Positions 1 through 5,992 of a DNA stretch of 6,110 nt are shown piece after piece. Under the pieces are notes generated by a model that saw only the letters and a program-made list of their open reading frames with translations, did not search any database and was not told the DNA's origin. Where the stretch lies: contig CAZJXT010000032.1 in the NCBI GenBank assembly GCA_964550225.1, positions 1-6,110 of the forward strand, given 5' to 3'. Position numbers and translations under genes: made by a program. The stretch's first letter is position 1. Each line of letters opens with the position of its first letter. The stretch is from CAIXMG01 sp964550225. GTDB taxonomy: Bacteria; Patescibacteriota; Minisyncoccia; Phycocordibacterales; UBA1006.

Positions 1-926
1 ATCTCTCCATTCGAAAGACGTTTTCCAGTTCCTGATTTATCAATCAATACACATCCTCCATCATATTTCCCAAAATTAGATTCTTGTTTTAAAATAGCAA
101 GAATAAATGCAGTTTCTACTCCAGTTGCCCTACTTGCTGTTTGTGCATATCGATATGCATCTCCAAAAGGAATTCCTTGACCTCCTCGGAATTTGAACAA
201 TGCTGCAGAAACTTTTGCGGCCTGAGCTTTTTTCTCACTTAATAATTTTTGATAGCTTGCTTCTTGGTTTTTACTGTTTGCAAGAAGTGTTTTTTTATCA
301 GCTTGTTGAGATTCTGTTTTACGCTTGTCTGCTTCAATTTGATTTTTCAAGTTCGCCTGTTCGAGTTTTTTCTTTTCAAGATTCTCTTTTTCGGTTGATG
401 TTTCAATGCGAACACCTCGAATAGTGTTCAGTGAACCTTGAAGCGCCTTGTTAATGCTGCTAAAATTATCGACATCTAAAAAGAATTCAGACACACGTCT
501 TTTAGAAAGCAGCATTTCAGTAAGTGTCGTTGTGTCAATCTCATTTTTTTTACGCATGATCTGTTCTAGGGAATCATGCTCACGATCGATTTTTTCTGAA
601 AGAGTTTCAATCTTTTTTACTTTTTGTGTAATTTGAGTACCTAGTTGTTTAATGATTTCGTTTTTTATTGTAATTTGTTGAGCTGCTTTTTTGATCAAAC
701 TATCGAGATAGGCTACATCACTTGCAATCGTTGATGATTTAGCTTGTTGTTTTTTTAACTGAGCTTCGGTTTCTTTACTTTCAGCATCACAAATAGCAAG
801 GATTTTACGCAACTCGTCATCACTACGTTGTATCTTAAGATCGTACGACAAACAGTCACTTGCTGCTCCAAGCGATCGAGGAATCGTTATCAAAAAGAGT
901 AATAAGGAAAAAATAATCCGTTGCAT
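1..926 (-). CDS. Exported coiled-coil protein with C-terminal lytic-transglycosylase-like domain (partial, 3' end off window)
   Basis: The gene runs off the left edge; 308 codons are visible. Residues 1-22 form a signal peptide: QR, then the hydrophobic run IIFSLLLFLITI, then a small-residue stretch SLGAA. Residues from about 47 to 245 are rich in K, E and Q and read as a long coiled coil, interrupted near the middle by a segment with MLLSKRRVSEFF and LDVDNFSSI, which resembles the hinge region of EnvC/PcsB-type proteins. From about residue 250 (GIPFGDAYRYA, then ATGVETAFILAILKQESNFG) it looks like a transglycosylase SLT fold; Glu282 of ESNFG is the candidate catalytic acid. Cys25 and Cys46 might pair outside the membrane. 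The likely role is peptidoglycan remodelling at the cell surface, inferred from architecture only. I chose the ATG at 926 over an in-frame ATG at 938 because the earlier one overlaps a perfect -10 box and the later one gives a cleaner signal peptide. It is transcribed separately from rplY. Confidence 0.8.
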   Translation of the reverse strand, partial: MQRIIFSLLLFLITIPRSLGAASDCLSYDLKIQRSDDELRKILAICDAESKETEAQLKKQQAKSSTIASDVAYLDSLIKKAAQQITIKNEIIKQLGTQITQKVKKIETLSEKIDREHDSLEQIMRKKNEIDTTTLTEMLLSKRRVSEFFLDVDNFSSINKALQGSLNTIRGVRIETSTEKENLEKKKLEQANLKNQIEADKRKTESQQADKKTLLANSKNQEASYQKLLSEKKAQAAKVSAALFKFRGGQGIPFGDAYRYAQTASRATGVETAFILAILKQESNFGKYDGGCVLIDKSGTGKRLSNGE

Positions 927-936
927 GAGATATTTC

Positions 937-966
937 ATTATATCAAAAAACCTCGAACATTGTCGA
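937..966 (-). promoter_or_regulatory. Promoter of the coiled-coil/transglycosylase-like gene, embedded in the upstream terminator
   Basis: On the minus strand, TCGACA (961-966) and TATAAT (937-942) are separated by 18 nt. A TG one base before the -10 box gives an extended -10 element. The -35 box and much of the spacer are the rplY terminator hairpin itself. Transcription would begin about 3-4 nt before the ATG at 926, so the leader would be almost absent and no Shine-Dalgarno sequence is present. Confidence 0.6.
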
Positions 967-976
967 GGTTTTTTTT
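945..976 (-). terminator. Symmetrical intrinsic terminator after rplY
   Basis: CCTCGA (951-956) pairs with TCGAGG (963-968) around a 6-nt loop. Flanking A6 (945-950) and T8 (969-976) runs extend the stem by up to six A-T pairs and give a U-tract in both directions. It starts 8 nt past the rplY stop codon. Because both neighbours are on the minus strand, its working direction is minus. Confidence 0.85.
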
Positions 977-984
977 GGTGAGCA

Positions 985-1626
985 TTATTCTGCTGCTTCT
1001 TCGTCTTCTTTTTTACCTTTCTTTTCAACTTCGATAGCTGAAAAGTCAATTGGACCAGCTGCTTCTTCAGCTTCTTCTTTTATTGCTGAGATTAATGCAA
1101 CCACATCATCTCCATCATGACCTTTTACTTCAACTCCTGTAGGGATCATAAGATCTTTAATGTGAATTTGAGCATCAGCATTTTCCATTCCAGAAATATC
1201 AACAATAATTGATTTAGGAAGATCTTTTGGTAATGCTTCTACTTCGATTTCATGAAGTGCTTTTTCAAGAATTCCGAGACCTGCTTTTACAGCTGGAGCT
1301 TCACCTGTGAATTCGAGTTCTACTTGTACAGTTACTTTGGTGTTTTTATCAAGAGCCAAGAAGTCAATATGAATTACAATATCAGTTGTTGGGTCGATTT
1401 GGAAATCGTGGATAATAACATCATGATCATGTCCTGCTCCGGTAATAGTTACTGCAGTTGATGATCCGGCTGCTGCCCATGCTTTTTTGAAAGATTCTCG
1501 GTCAACAGAAACAAGGATGTTCCCATCTACTCCTTTTCCATAAATAACAGCAGGAACTTGTCCTACTTTACGAAGCGCTGCAAGGTCAGCAGATGCTTCT
1601 CGAGGTTGTGCTTGAAGTGTTGTCAT
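985..1626 (-). CDS. rplY: 50S ribosomal protein bL25, long CTC/TL5 form
   Basis: bL25 binds 5S rRNA in the central protuberance of the large ribosomal subunit. The N-terminal L25 domain is clear: residues 9-32 hold the conserved RKVGQVPAVIYGKG segment, followed by LVSVDRESFKKAW and HDFQIDP. A C-terminal beta domain typical of the CTC/TL5 form follows, with HIDFLAL near residue 86, FTGEAPAVKAG, and LPKSIIVDIS near 136. The tail from about residue 182 is acidic and low in complexity (EEAEEAA, KKEDEEAAE). Length is 213 aa, normal for the long form. The open frame can be extended to a TTG at 1653, but that stretch contains the -10 box, and the family's N-terminus fits MTTLQAQPRE, so the ATG at 1626 is preferred. 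The gene is monocistronic between two terminators. Confidence 0.95.
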   Translation of the reverse strand: MTTLQAQPREASADLAALRKVGQVPAVIYGKGVDGNILVSVDRESFKKAWAAAGSSTAVTITGAGHDHDVIIHDFQIDPTTDIVIHIDFLALDKNTKVTVQVELEFTGEAPAVKAGLGILEKALHEIEVEALPKDLPKSIIVDISGMENADAQIHIKDLMIPTGVEVKGHDGDDVVALISAIKEEAEEAAGPIDFSAIEVEKKGKKEDEEAAE

Positions 1627-1635
1627 AGTGGTTCT

Positions 1636-1663
1636 ACTATACAGATTTTTCAAAATTTTGCAA
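1636..1663 (-). promoter_or_regulatory. rplY promoter
   Basis: Minus-strand TTGCAA (1658-1663) and TATAGT (1636-1641) are 16 nt apart. Only 9 nt separate the -10 box from the ATG at 1626, predicting a leader of about 2-3 nt. It lies directly downstream of the pheT terminator, so rplY should be transcribed independently of the pheS operon. Confidence 0.55.
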
Positions 1664-1665
1664 GT

Positions 1666-1690
1666 AAAAAGCCATTATATCTGGCTTTTT
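1666..1690 (-). terminator. Intrinsic terminator of the pheS-pheT operon
   Basis: GCCA (1671-1674) pairs with TGGC (1682-1685) around a 7-nt loop; flanking A5 (1666-1670) and T5 (1686-1690) lengthen the stem to about 9 bp and supply the U-tract on the minus strand. It overlaps the pheT stop codon by two bases. The G-C part of the stem is short, so termination may be incomplete. Confidence 0.7.
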
Positions 1691-2852
1691 ATCGAATTTC
1701 CCAACCTTGTTCTTTGAGTGATCTGTAAATAGTATCCATAATAGGAGTTAGTTCTTCATCAGTAAGAGTTTTATCCATGGCTTGGAATACTAATCGAAAT
1801 CCAAATGAAGTTCGGCCGTCTTTAGTAAACCGATCAAAGAGTCGTGGTTTTTTTATCGCAAGCTCTCCAGCTTGTGCTGCAATAATACTCGAAACTGCCT
1901 CAGGATCTGTTCCTTCAGGAACCCATACGGCAACATCGCGAGTCATAAATGGATATTCGGACCACATTTCGAACTTTAATGAACGTAGATTGTTAGAAAG
2001 TAGAACTATTTCATTCAATGAAGGTGTCATGGCTAATATTTCTTCATGTTCCCCTTTCGCATCAATCCATGCGACATGTAATTCTTCACCAGATTTTGGA
2101 AATACTTTTCCAATTTCAAATATTTTTGAAGATTGATTTGGAAGCAATTCCTCGTTGTTTTTATTAATGACATATGCAGCTCGCAATCCATCAAGAAGAT
2201 TTGTGCGTAAGAAATCTTTTCCTTTAGGACCCTTGGCAACTTGATAATCACCTTTTTTTGTAAGCGAATACGTCATCACTTCGTGATATCCTTGTGAAAT
2301 CATTTCAAATTTTTTAGCAACAATCATTTCAAATTCTGGATTATGCTCAGTAACCTTTGGAAGATTGGGTAATACTGCAGGAATCGTTTCATATCCCAAA
2401 TAGCGTCCAATTTCATCACAGATGTCGAGAGTGTGATAAAGGTCATTACGCCATGGTGGCACAAAGAATGTTATAGTATCACCATTAATTTCATAATGAT
2501 AATGATATGCATCAAAAACTTTTTTAATATCAGATTCAGAAATTTCTCGTCCGAGGAATGAAGTTATTTTTGCAAGTGAAAATACAACCTGTGGTGCTGT
2601 GGTTTGATCATAAGTATCTGGGTCTACGAGGTTTAATCCACATAGTGCTGCAATTTCACGAGTCATACCCCGTTCATCTTTGGCATCATGGGCTCGATCA
2701 GGAAGTATTTTTATATCAATTTCATAGTCATCATTTATTTTTTCAATGCTTTCTACTTCGAACGCATGGAAGATAATTTTTTCACGCAAAACATCCACTG
2801 CAGGCAATGGTTCCTTGATATAGTCTTGGAGTTTTTTATAAGAAAATTTCAT
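1689..2852 (-). CDS. pheT: Phenylalanyl-tRNA synthetase beta subunit, reduced form lacking tRNA-binding B2 and editing B3/B4 domains
   Basis: This is the beta subunit of the PheRS heterotetramer that charges tRNA-Phe in the cytoplasm. It is 387 aa, while most bacterial PheT are near 800. Residues 1-37 match the start of B1 (MKFSYKKLQDYI, FEVESIE). The sequence then passes directly to the later B1 segment, EIDIKILPDRAHD and GMTREIAAL (44-70), so the inserted EMAPII-like B2 domain is missing. Residues 87-158 are the B5 domain (VPPWRNDLYHTLDICDEIGRYLGY), with no B3/B4 editing domain before it. Residues 165-290 are the catalytic-like core (GYHEVMTYSL, LRTNLLDGL, SKIFEIGKVF). Residues 298-387 are a complete FDX-ACB (B8) domain (YPFMTRDVAVWVPEG, FGFRLVFQ, TLTDEEL). 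The frame is intact, so this is domain loss and not decay. It starts 5 nt after the upstream gene with no Shine-Dalgarno sequence, which suggests coupled translation. Confidence 0.94.
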   Translation of the reverse strand: MKFSYKKLQDYIKEPLPAVDVLREKIIFHAFEVESIEKINDDYEIDIKILPDRAHDAKDERGMTREIAALCGLNLVDPDTYDQTTAPQVVFSLAKITSFLGREISESDIKKVFDAYHYHYEINGDTITFFVPPWRNDLYHTLDICDEIGRYLGYETIPAVLPNLPKVTEHNPEFEMIVAKKFEMISQGYHEVMTYSLTKKGDYQVAKGPKGKDFLRTNLLDGLRAAYVINKNNEELLPNQSSKIFEIGKVFPKSGEELHVAWIDAKGEHEEILAMTPSLNEIVLLSNNLRSLKFEMWSEYPFMTRDVAVWVPEGTDPEAVSSIIAAQAGELAIKKPRLFDRFTKDGRTSFGFRLVFQAMDKTLTDEELTPIMDTIYRSLKEQGWEIR

Positions 2853-2857
2853 AGATA

Positions 2858-3568
2858 TTAGGTCATTTTTTCAAATTTATTTTTCAAAAAAATATTAAAT
2901 CGATTCATGACAAGAATACTTTTTTGATGAATATCATTACGAAGTTCAGTGCTATTATTTGTTCGATCATTATTAAATAATGCATAGGAGTCTTTATTGG
3001 TAAAATAAATATTTGGCATTGCTAGTTCTGAATCAATATAAATATCCTCTTGGCATTCTGGAAAAGATTGTTTAAATTCTTCAACGAGGTTAATAATTTT
3101 TGCTTTTTCAAGTTGAGTAAAATGATTAATCTCAGATGTCTCTTTTAAATAATCATTATACAAAGGGTGGTTTTGTAAACCTTCTTCCATATTTTTATGA
3201 AAAAAATCATCAATATCAGCAGTATATTTTTCAGAACTCCCGTCAAAATCAGGAAATTTCTCTTTTTCTAGCTGAAATGCTCTATTTCGAACTTCATTAA
3301 AAACAGTATTACTCAGTAATCTAGAATCATTTTCTTGAGGGCTTCCAAATTTGATGTATCCAAAAGGATAACCGTGACTATCTATATGCCCCTCACAAGA
3401 AGTGGTAGTATAGAATCCTAAGAGATTCAAATAAACTACTTGTTCTAGAATGCCCGGTTCAATTCCTTTGCCTAAACCGTCGACAATTTGGTTTGAGAAA
3501 TAATCTAACTTGTTTTTAAATATTTCCTCTTTAGATAGAGATCTTTTTTTAATGAATTCTTTTTCCAT
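2858..3568 (-). CDS. Unknown protein with SCEGH motif, inserted between pheS and pheT
   Basis: A 236-aa soluble protein with no signal peptide or membrane segment. The N-terminal part is helical and charged, then residues 37-61 read as a helix (ILEQVVYLNLLG) followed by FYTTTSCEGHI, with Cys58, Glu59, Gly60 and His61, then HGYPFGYIKFGSP. The rest is rich in K, E, N and aromatic residues with no repeat or further motif I recognise. I recall proteins with a similar TSxSCEGH segment among CPR hypotheticals, but cannot name the family. By eye, the layout of residues 37-62 recalls the TTSSCSGR region of TYW3/Taw3, which act on tRNA-Phe; this is a weak motif resemblance only. It sits 3 nt after pheS and 5 nt before pheT and must be co-transcribed with them. 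Sampled lines of the gene are mostly 20-30% G+C (one 40%), against about 42-45% in sampled pheS lines, which hints at a later insertion. Start is the only sensible ATG; no Shine-Dalgarno sequence is present. Confidence 0.85.
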   Translation of the reverse strand: MEKEFIKKRSLSKEEIFKNKLDYFSNQIVDGLGKGIEPGILEQVVYLNLLGFYTTTSCEGHIDSHGYPFGYIKFGSPQENDSRLLSNTVFNEVRNRAFQLEKEKFPDFDGSSEKYTADIDDFFHKNMEEGLQNHPLYNDYLKETSEINHFTQLEKAKIINLVEEFKQSFPECQEDIYIDSELAMPNIYFTNKDSYALFNNDRTNNSTELRNDIHQKSILVMNRFNIFLKNKFEKMT

Positions 3569-3571
3569 ATA

Positions 3572-4276
3572 CTAAAACTGATTTAAGCGCACATCTCCTT
3601 GATAATAGAGTCGCACATCAGGAATTCCAAATTTCATCGTAGCCAAACGATCAATTCCCATCCCAAAGGCGAATCCAGAAACTTTTTCAGGATCAAATCC
3701 AACACTTTTCAAAACTTGGGGATTCACCAATCCTGCGCCCAATACCTCGACCCACTTATCTTTAATTTTTACATCGACTTCAAGTCCTGGCTCTACGAAT
3801 GGAAAGAAACTCGGTCGTAATCGAATTTCTGTTTCAGGTCCTACGAATCGTTTAAAGAATTCAAGAAGTACACCTTTCAAATGTGCCATAGAAATATTTT
3901 CTCCCACCAAAAGTCCTTCCATTTGATGGAACTGCATCTCATGAGTCGCATCAGTTGCTTCGTTACGAAATACTTTACCAGGACAAATAATAGCTACAGG
4001 ACCTTTGGTAATATCATGATTTTCCATGTAACGAATTTGTACGGGTGATGTATGAGTTCGCAAAAGCTTCCCTTGTTCTCCGCGAATCCAAAACGTGTCC
4101 TGCATATCACGTGCAGGATGTCCTGCAGGCACGTTCAAAGCATCGAAATTATGCCACTCGTCTTCCATTTCAGGTCCTGTGGCAACGGTAAATCCAAGAT
4201 CGGAAAAAATTCGCACCATATCATGCTGCACCAAAGTTAATGGGTGTAATACTCCTTTACAAGGTTTATGTTCCAT
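3572..4276 (-). CDS. pheS: Phenylalanyl-tRNA synthetase alpha subunit, catalytic core only
   Basis: This is the catalytic alpha subunit of class II PheRS, which activates Phe with ATP and transfers it to tRNA-Phe. All class II motifs are present: motif 1 region GVLHPLTLV through GPEMEDEWHNFDALNVP (8-50), HPARDMQDTF (53-62), HTSPVQIRYM (75-84), motif 2 GKVFRNEATDATHEMQFHQ (100-118), and motif 3 GMGIDRLA (205-212). The aromatic FPF of the Phe pocket is at 158-160, and Ala203 in GFAFG matches the residue that sets the pocket size in other PheS. At 234 aa it is about 100 residues shorter than usual, because the N-terminal tRNA-contacting coiled coil is absent. An in-frame TAA lies 27 nt upstream of the ATG with no alternative start between, so the short form is real and not a mis-called start. 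It is the first gene of the operon. Confidence 0.96.
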   Translation of the reverse strand: MEHKPCKGVLHPLTLVQHDMVRIFSDLGFTVATGPEMEDEWHNFDALNVPAGHPARDMQDTFWIRGEQGKLLRTHTSPVQIRYMENHDITKGPVAIICPGKVFRNEATDATHEMQFHQMEGLLVGENISMAHLKGVLLEFFKRFVGPETEIRLRPSFFPFVEPGLEVDVKIKDKWVEVLGAGLVNPQVLKSVGFDPEKVSGFAFGMGIDRLATMKFGIPDVRLYYQGDVRLNQF

Positions 4277-4287
4277 AGAATATGTGT

Positions 4288-4316
4288 AGCATACAACATT
4301 TTAATTTTTTTATCAC
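4288..4316 (-). promoter_or_regulatory. Candidate pheS operon promoter
   Basis: Minus-strand GTGATA (4311-4316) and TATGCT (4288-4293) are 17 nt apart. The -10 box ends 11 nt before the pheS ATG, so the leader would be about 5 nt. That leaves no room for a T-box, a leader peptide or an attenuator, which control pheST in many bacteria. The -35 box touches the -35 box of the divergent plus-strand promoter. Confidence 0.45.
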
Positions 4317-4344
4317 TTGACTAAATATAAATTACGTGTAAAAT
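4317..4344 (+). promoter_or_regulatory. Promoter for the 51-codon plus-strand ORF
   Basis: TTGACT (4317-4322, one mismatch to consensus) and TAAAAT (4339-4344, one mismatch) are 16 nt apart. The ATG at 4365 lies 20 nt beyond the -10 box, giving a leader of roughly 13 nt that is A-rich and has no Shine-Dalgarno sequence. This is one of the best consensus matches in the window and points away from pheS. Confidence 0.5.
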
Positions 4345-4364
4345 TGTGAAAAAAATAAAATACT

Positions 4365-4520
4365 ATGCATATTATTTCATTACTCCTTTTAAGTAGACAT
4401 TATATTAATGATACAGAAAGAACTGTTAAGTTATTACTATTTATTTTTTTCCTGATTTGCTGCGGATTAGTATGCATGTTTTTTGTGAAATTATTTAATA
4501 AACCTGATAGGGATAAATAA
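4365..4520 (+). CDS. Putative 51-aa single-pass membrane miniprotein
   Basis: The ORF starts MHIISLLLLSRHY and ends NKPDRDK. Residues 21-43 form one strongly hydrophobic segment containing three cysteines (LICCGLVC), flanked by Arg19/Lys22 and a charged C-terminus, as in a single-pass membrane protein. Supporting it as a gene are the good promoter upstream and a strong terminator that begins right at the stop codon. Against it are the small size, the AT-rich DNA (hydrophobic Phe/Leu/Ile codons arise easily by chance), and the lack of a ribosome-binding site. Size and shape recall small membrane regulators or type I toxins, but nothing in the sequence shows which. I do not recognise the family. 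It is the only coding candidate in the 285-nt gap between gatB and pheS. Confidence 0.4.
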   Translation: MHIISLLLLSRHYINDTERTVKLLLFIFFLICCGLVCMFFVKLFNKPDRDK

Positions 4521-4550
4521 AAAATCCGAACAAAATCTGTTCGGATTTTT
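4519..4550. terminator. Bidirectional intrinsic terminator shared by gatB and the convergent miniprotein ORF
   Basis: TCCGAACA (4525-4532) pairs perfectly with TGTTCGGA (4538-4545) around a 5-nt loop, and flanking A and T runs add about five A-T pairs. U-tracts exist in both directions: T5 at 4546-4550 on the plus strand, and the complement of the A run ending at 4524 on the minus strand. It lies about 12 nt past the gatB stop codon and directly after the plus-strand ORF. This is the strongest hairpin in the window. Confidence 0.9.
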
Positions 4551-4561
4551 CATTTACAAAA

Positions 4562-5986
4562 TTATTTTGAAAGTATTTCTTTGAGAATTTTTTGAACAAT
4601 GGTTGGATTTGCAGAACCTTTAGTTTCTTTCATAATTTGCCCTACAAAGAACATGAGCAGCTGCTCCTTTCCTGATTTGTATTCTGCGACAACGTTTGGA
4701 TTTGCATTAATTGCAGATTGAGCCAGCGCTTTGAGTGCCTCCTCATCATTTTGTTGAATAAGACCTTTTTCATTCGCAATAATCTCAGGATCGTTATCTG
4801 TTGCGGTAATAATTGCAAGAATGTCTTTTACTCCTCGCGAATTCAATTTTGCATCCATATTCATTTGAATAAGTTTTGCAAAATTTTCTGCACTTGGATA
4901 TGAGAAACTTGAATCTTTTGCAAGAAGTCCAAGTAAATCTGAAATAATATAGTTTGATGCAGTTTGAGCAAAATCTTTTTCTTTGCCACTGACTACTTGC
5001 TCAAAATAATCTGAAAGTTTTGGATCGTTGATATATACCTCTACGTCCCCATCCTTAATTCCTGATGTACTGAGTCGTTCACGTTTTGCCCAAGGTAACT
5101 CCGGAAGACTTGCCTTCATTGCTTGAAGATTAAACATTTCATGTAATTGCATTTTAGGAAGATCAGGATCTGGGAAATAACGATAATCATTACTATTTTC
5201 TTTTTTGCGTTGTGAATAGGTTGCTTGTTTTTGCTCATCCCACCCACGTGTTTCTTGAACAATTTCATCACCTCGTCCTGCTTCGTACAATCCAATCATT
5301 CGCTGTATTTCATAATCAATTGATTTTCCTGCTGCAGAGAAACTGTTAATATTTTTAACCTCTACTTTGGTTGCAAATTTGTTTGGATCTTCTGAAACGG
5401 ATACGTTTACCTCGACACGCATTTCCCCTTTTTCCATGTTTGCATGACCTACGCCCAATGTTCGAATCAATAGTTGTAATTCTTTTCCGAATCTCATTGC
5501 TGTTTCAGCATCATGGATTACCGGCTCGGTTACAAGTTCCATGAGCGGTACCCCGGCACGATTAAAATCAACGAGTGAAAAATTTCCTTGGTCGTGTTTA
5601 CTGTTCGCGGTGTCTTCTTCAAGATGAATACGGGTAATGTCTACGCCAGCGAGTTTCCCACCGGACACAATCGGATATTTATATTGTGAAATCTGGTAGC
5701 CTTTTGGAATATCTGGATAGAAATAGTTTTTACGATCGAATTCAGAAAAATCTGCAATATTGGCACCAATCGCAAGACCTACCTTGATAACAGATTCAAT
5801 AGCGGTTTTATTTGGAACTGGAAGTGTCCCCGGATGTGCCATACATACGGGGCATGTATTTACGTTTGGGCGTGTTTCATCAGTGTCATTTTTACATGCG
5901 CAGAACATCTTAGTTTTTGTTGCGAGTTCAGCATGAATTTCCAACCCAATGGTCGGATAATAGTTTTTTCCGTTTACGGTAATCAT
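4562..5986 (-). CDS. gatB: Asp-tRNA(Asn)/Glu-tRNA(Gln) amidotransferase subunit B
   Basis: GatB is the tRNA-binding kinase subunit of GatCAB: it activates Glu (or Asp) mischarged on tRNA-Gln (or tRNA-Asn) with ATP, and ammonia released by GatA then completes the amide. The protein is 474 aa, full length for the family. The N-terminal cradle domain has TIGLEIHAEL (12-21), the zinc-ligand cysteines C29, C31, C45 and C48 (FCACK, TCPVC), and HPGTLP. It continues with RKNYFYPDIPKGYQISQY (85-102), HLEEDTA (121-127) and the family signature DFNRAGVPLMELVTEP (140-155). A helical linker and the YqeY-like tail domain that reads the tRNA elbow fill about 325-474. No key residue appears to be missing. 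gatA and gatC are not adjacent in the window; gatB has its own promoter and terminator, so it seems to be a lone unit. The ATG start matches the family N-terminus. Confidence 0.97.
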   Translation of the reverse strand: MITVNGKNYYPTIGLEIHAELATKTKMFCACKNDTDETRPNVNTCPVCMAHPGTLPVPNKTAIESVIKVGLAIGANIADFSEFDRKNYFYPDIPKGYQISQYKYPIVSGGKLAGVDITRIHLEEDTANSKHDQGNFSLVDFNRAGVPLMELVTEPVIHDAETAMRFGKELQLLIRTLGVGHANMEKGEMRVEVNVSVSEDPNKFATKVEVKNINSFSAAGKSIDYEIQRMIGLYEAGRGDEIVQETRGWDEQKQATYSQRKKENSNDYRYFPDPDLPKMQLHEMFNLQAMKASLPELPWAKRERLSTSGIKDGDVEVYINDPKLSDYFEQVVSGKEKDFAQTASNYIISDLLGLLAKDSSFSYPSAENFAKLIQMNMDAKLNSRGVKDILAIITATDNDPEIIANEKGLIQQNDEEALKALAQSAINANPNVVAEYKSGKEQLLMFFVGQIMKETKGSANPTIVQKILKEILSK

Positions 5987-5992
5987 GCGAGT

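Noticed and set aside
927..938. Upstream ATG at 938 for the coiled-coil/transglycosylase-like protein
   Set aside because: It overlaps the TATAAT box, so it would not be on a transcript made from that promoter. It remains possible if transcription begins further upstream.
1627..1653. Nine-residue N-terminal extension of bL25 from a TTG start
   Set aside because: The extension contains the rplY -10 box and is absent from the usual bL25 N-terminus; the ATG at 1626 fits the family and the promoter geometry.
1674..1679. TATAAT on the minus strand in the loop of the pheT terminator as a second rplY promoter
   Set aside because: The best -35-like partner (TTGGGA) is 19 nt away and poor, and the TTGCAA/TATAGT pair nearer rplY fits better.
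1777..2136. 119-codon plus-strand open frame opposite pheT
   Set aside because: It lies wholly within the confidently identified pheT on the other strand, has no recognisable motif, promoter or start context, and reads like antisense of coding sequence. The shorter plus-strand frames at 200-424, 448-636, 1252-1461, 2558-2776, 3599-3820, 4052-4240, 4095-4289, 4718-4903 and 5834-6061, and the minus-strand frame at 2033-2251, were rejected for the same reason.
4277..4364. T-box, leader peptide or attenuator controlling pheS
   Set aside because: The predicted pheS leader is only a few nucleotides, no Phe-rich minus-strand leader ORF or T-box-like sequence is visible, and the small ORF here is on the opposite strand.
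985..5986. Recoding of UGA, as in some CPR lineages
   Set aside because: No in-frame TGA occurs in any conserved gene; all complete genes end in TAA or TAG. The data do not suggest a non-standard code, although the sample is small.
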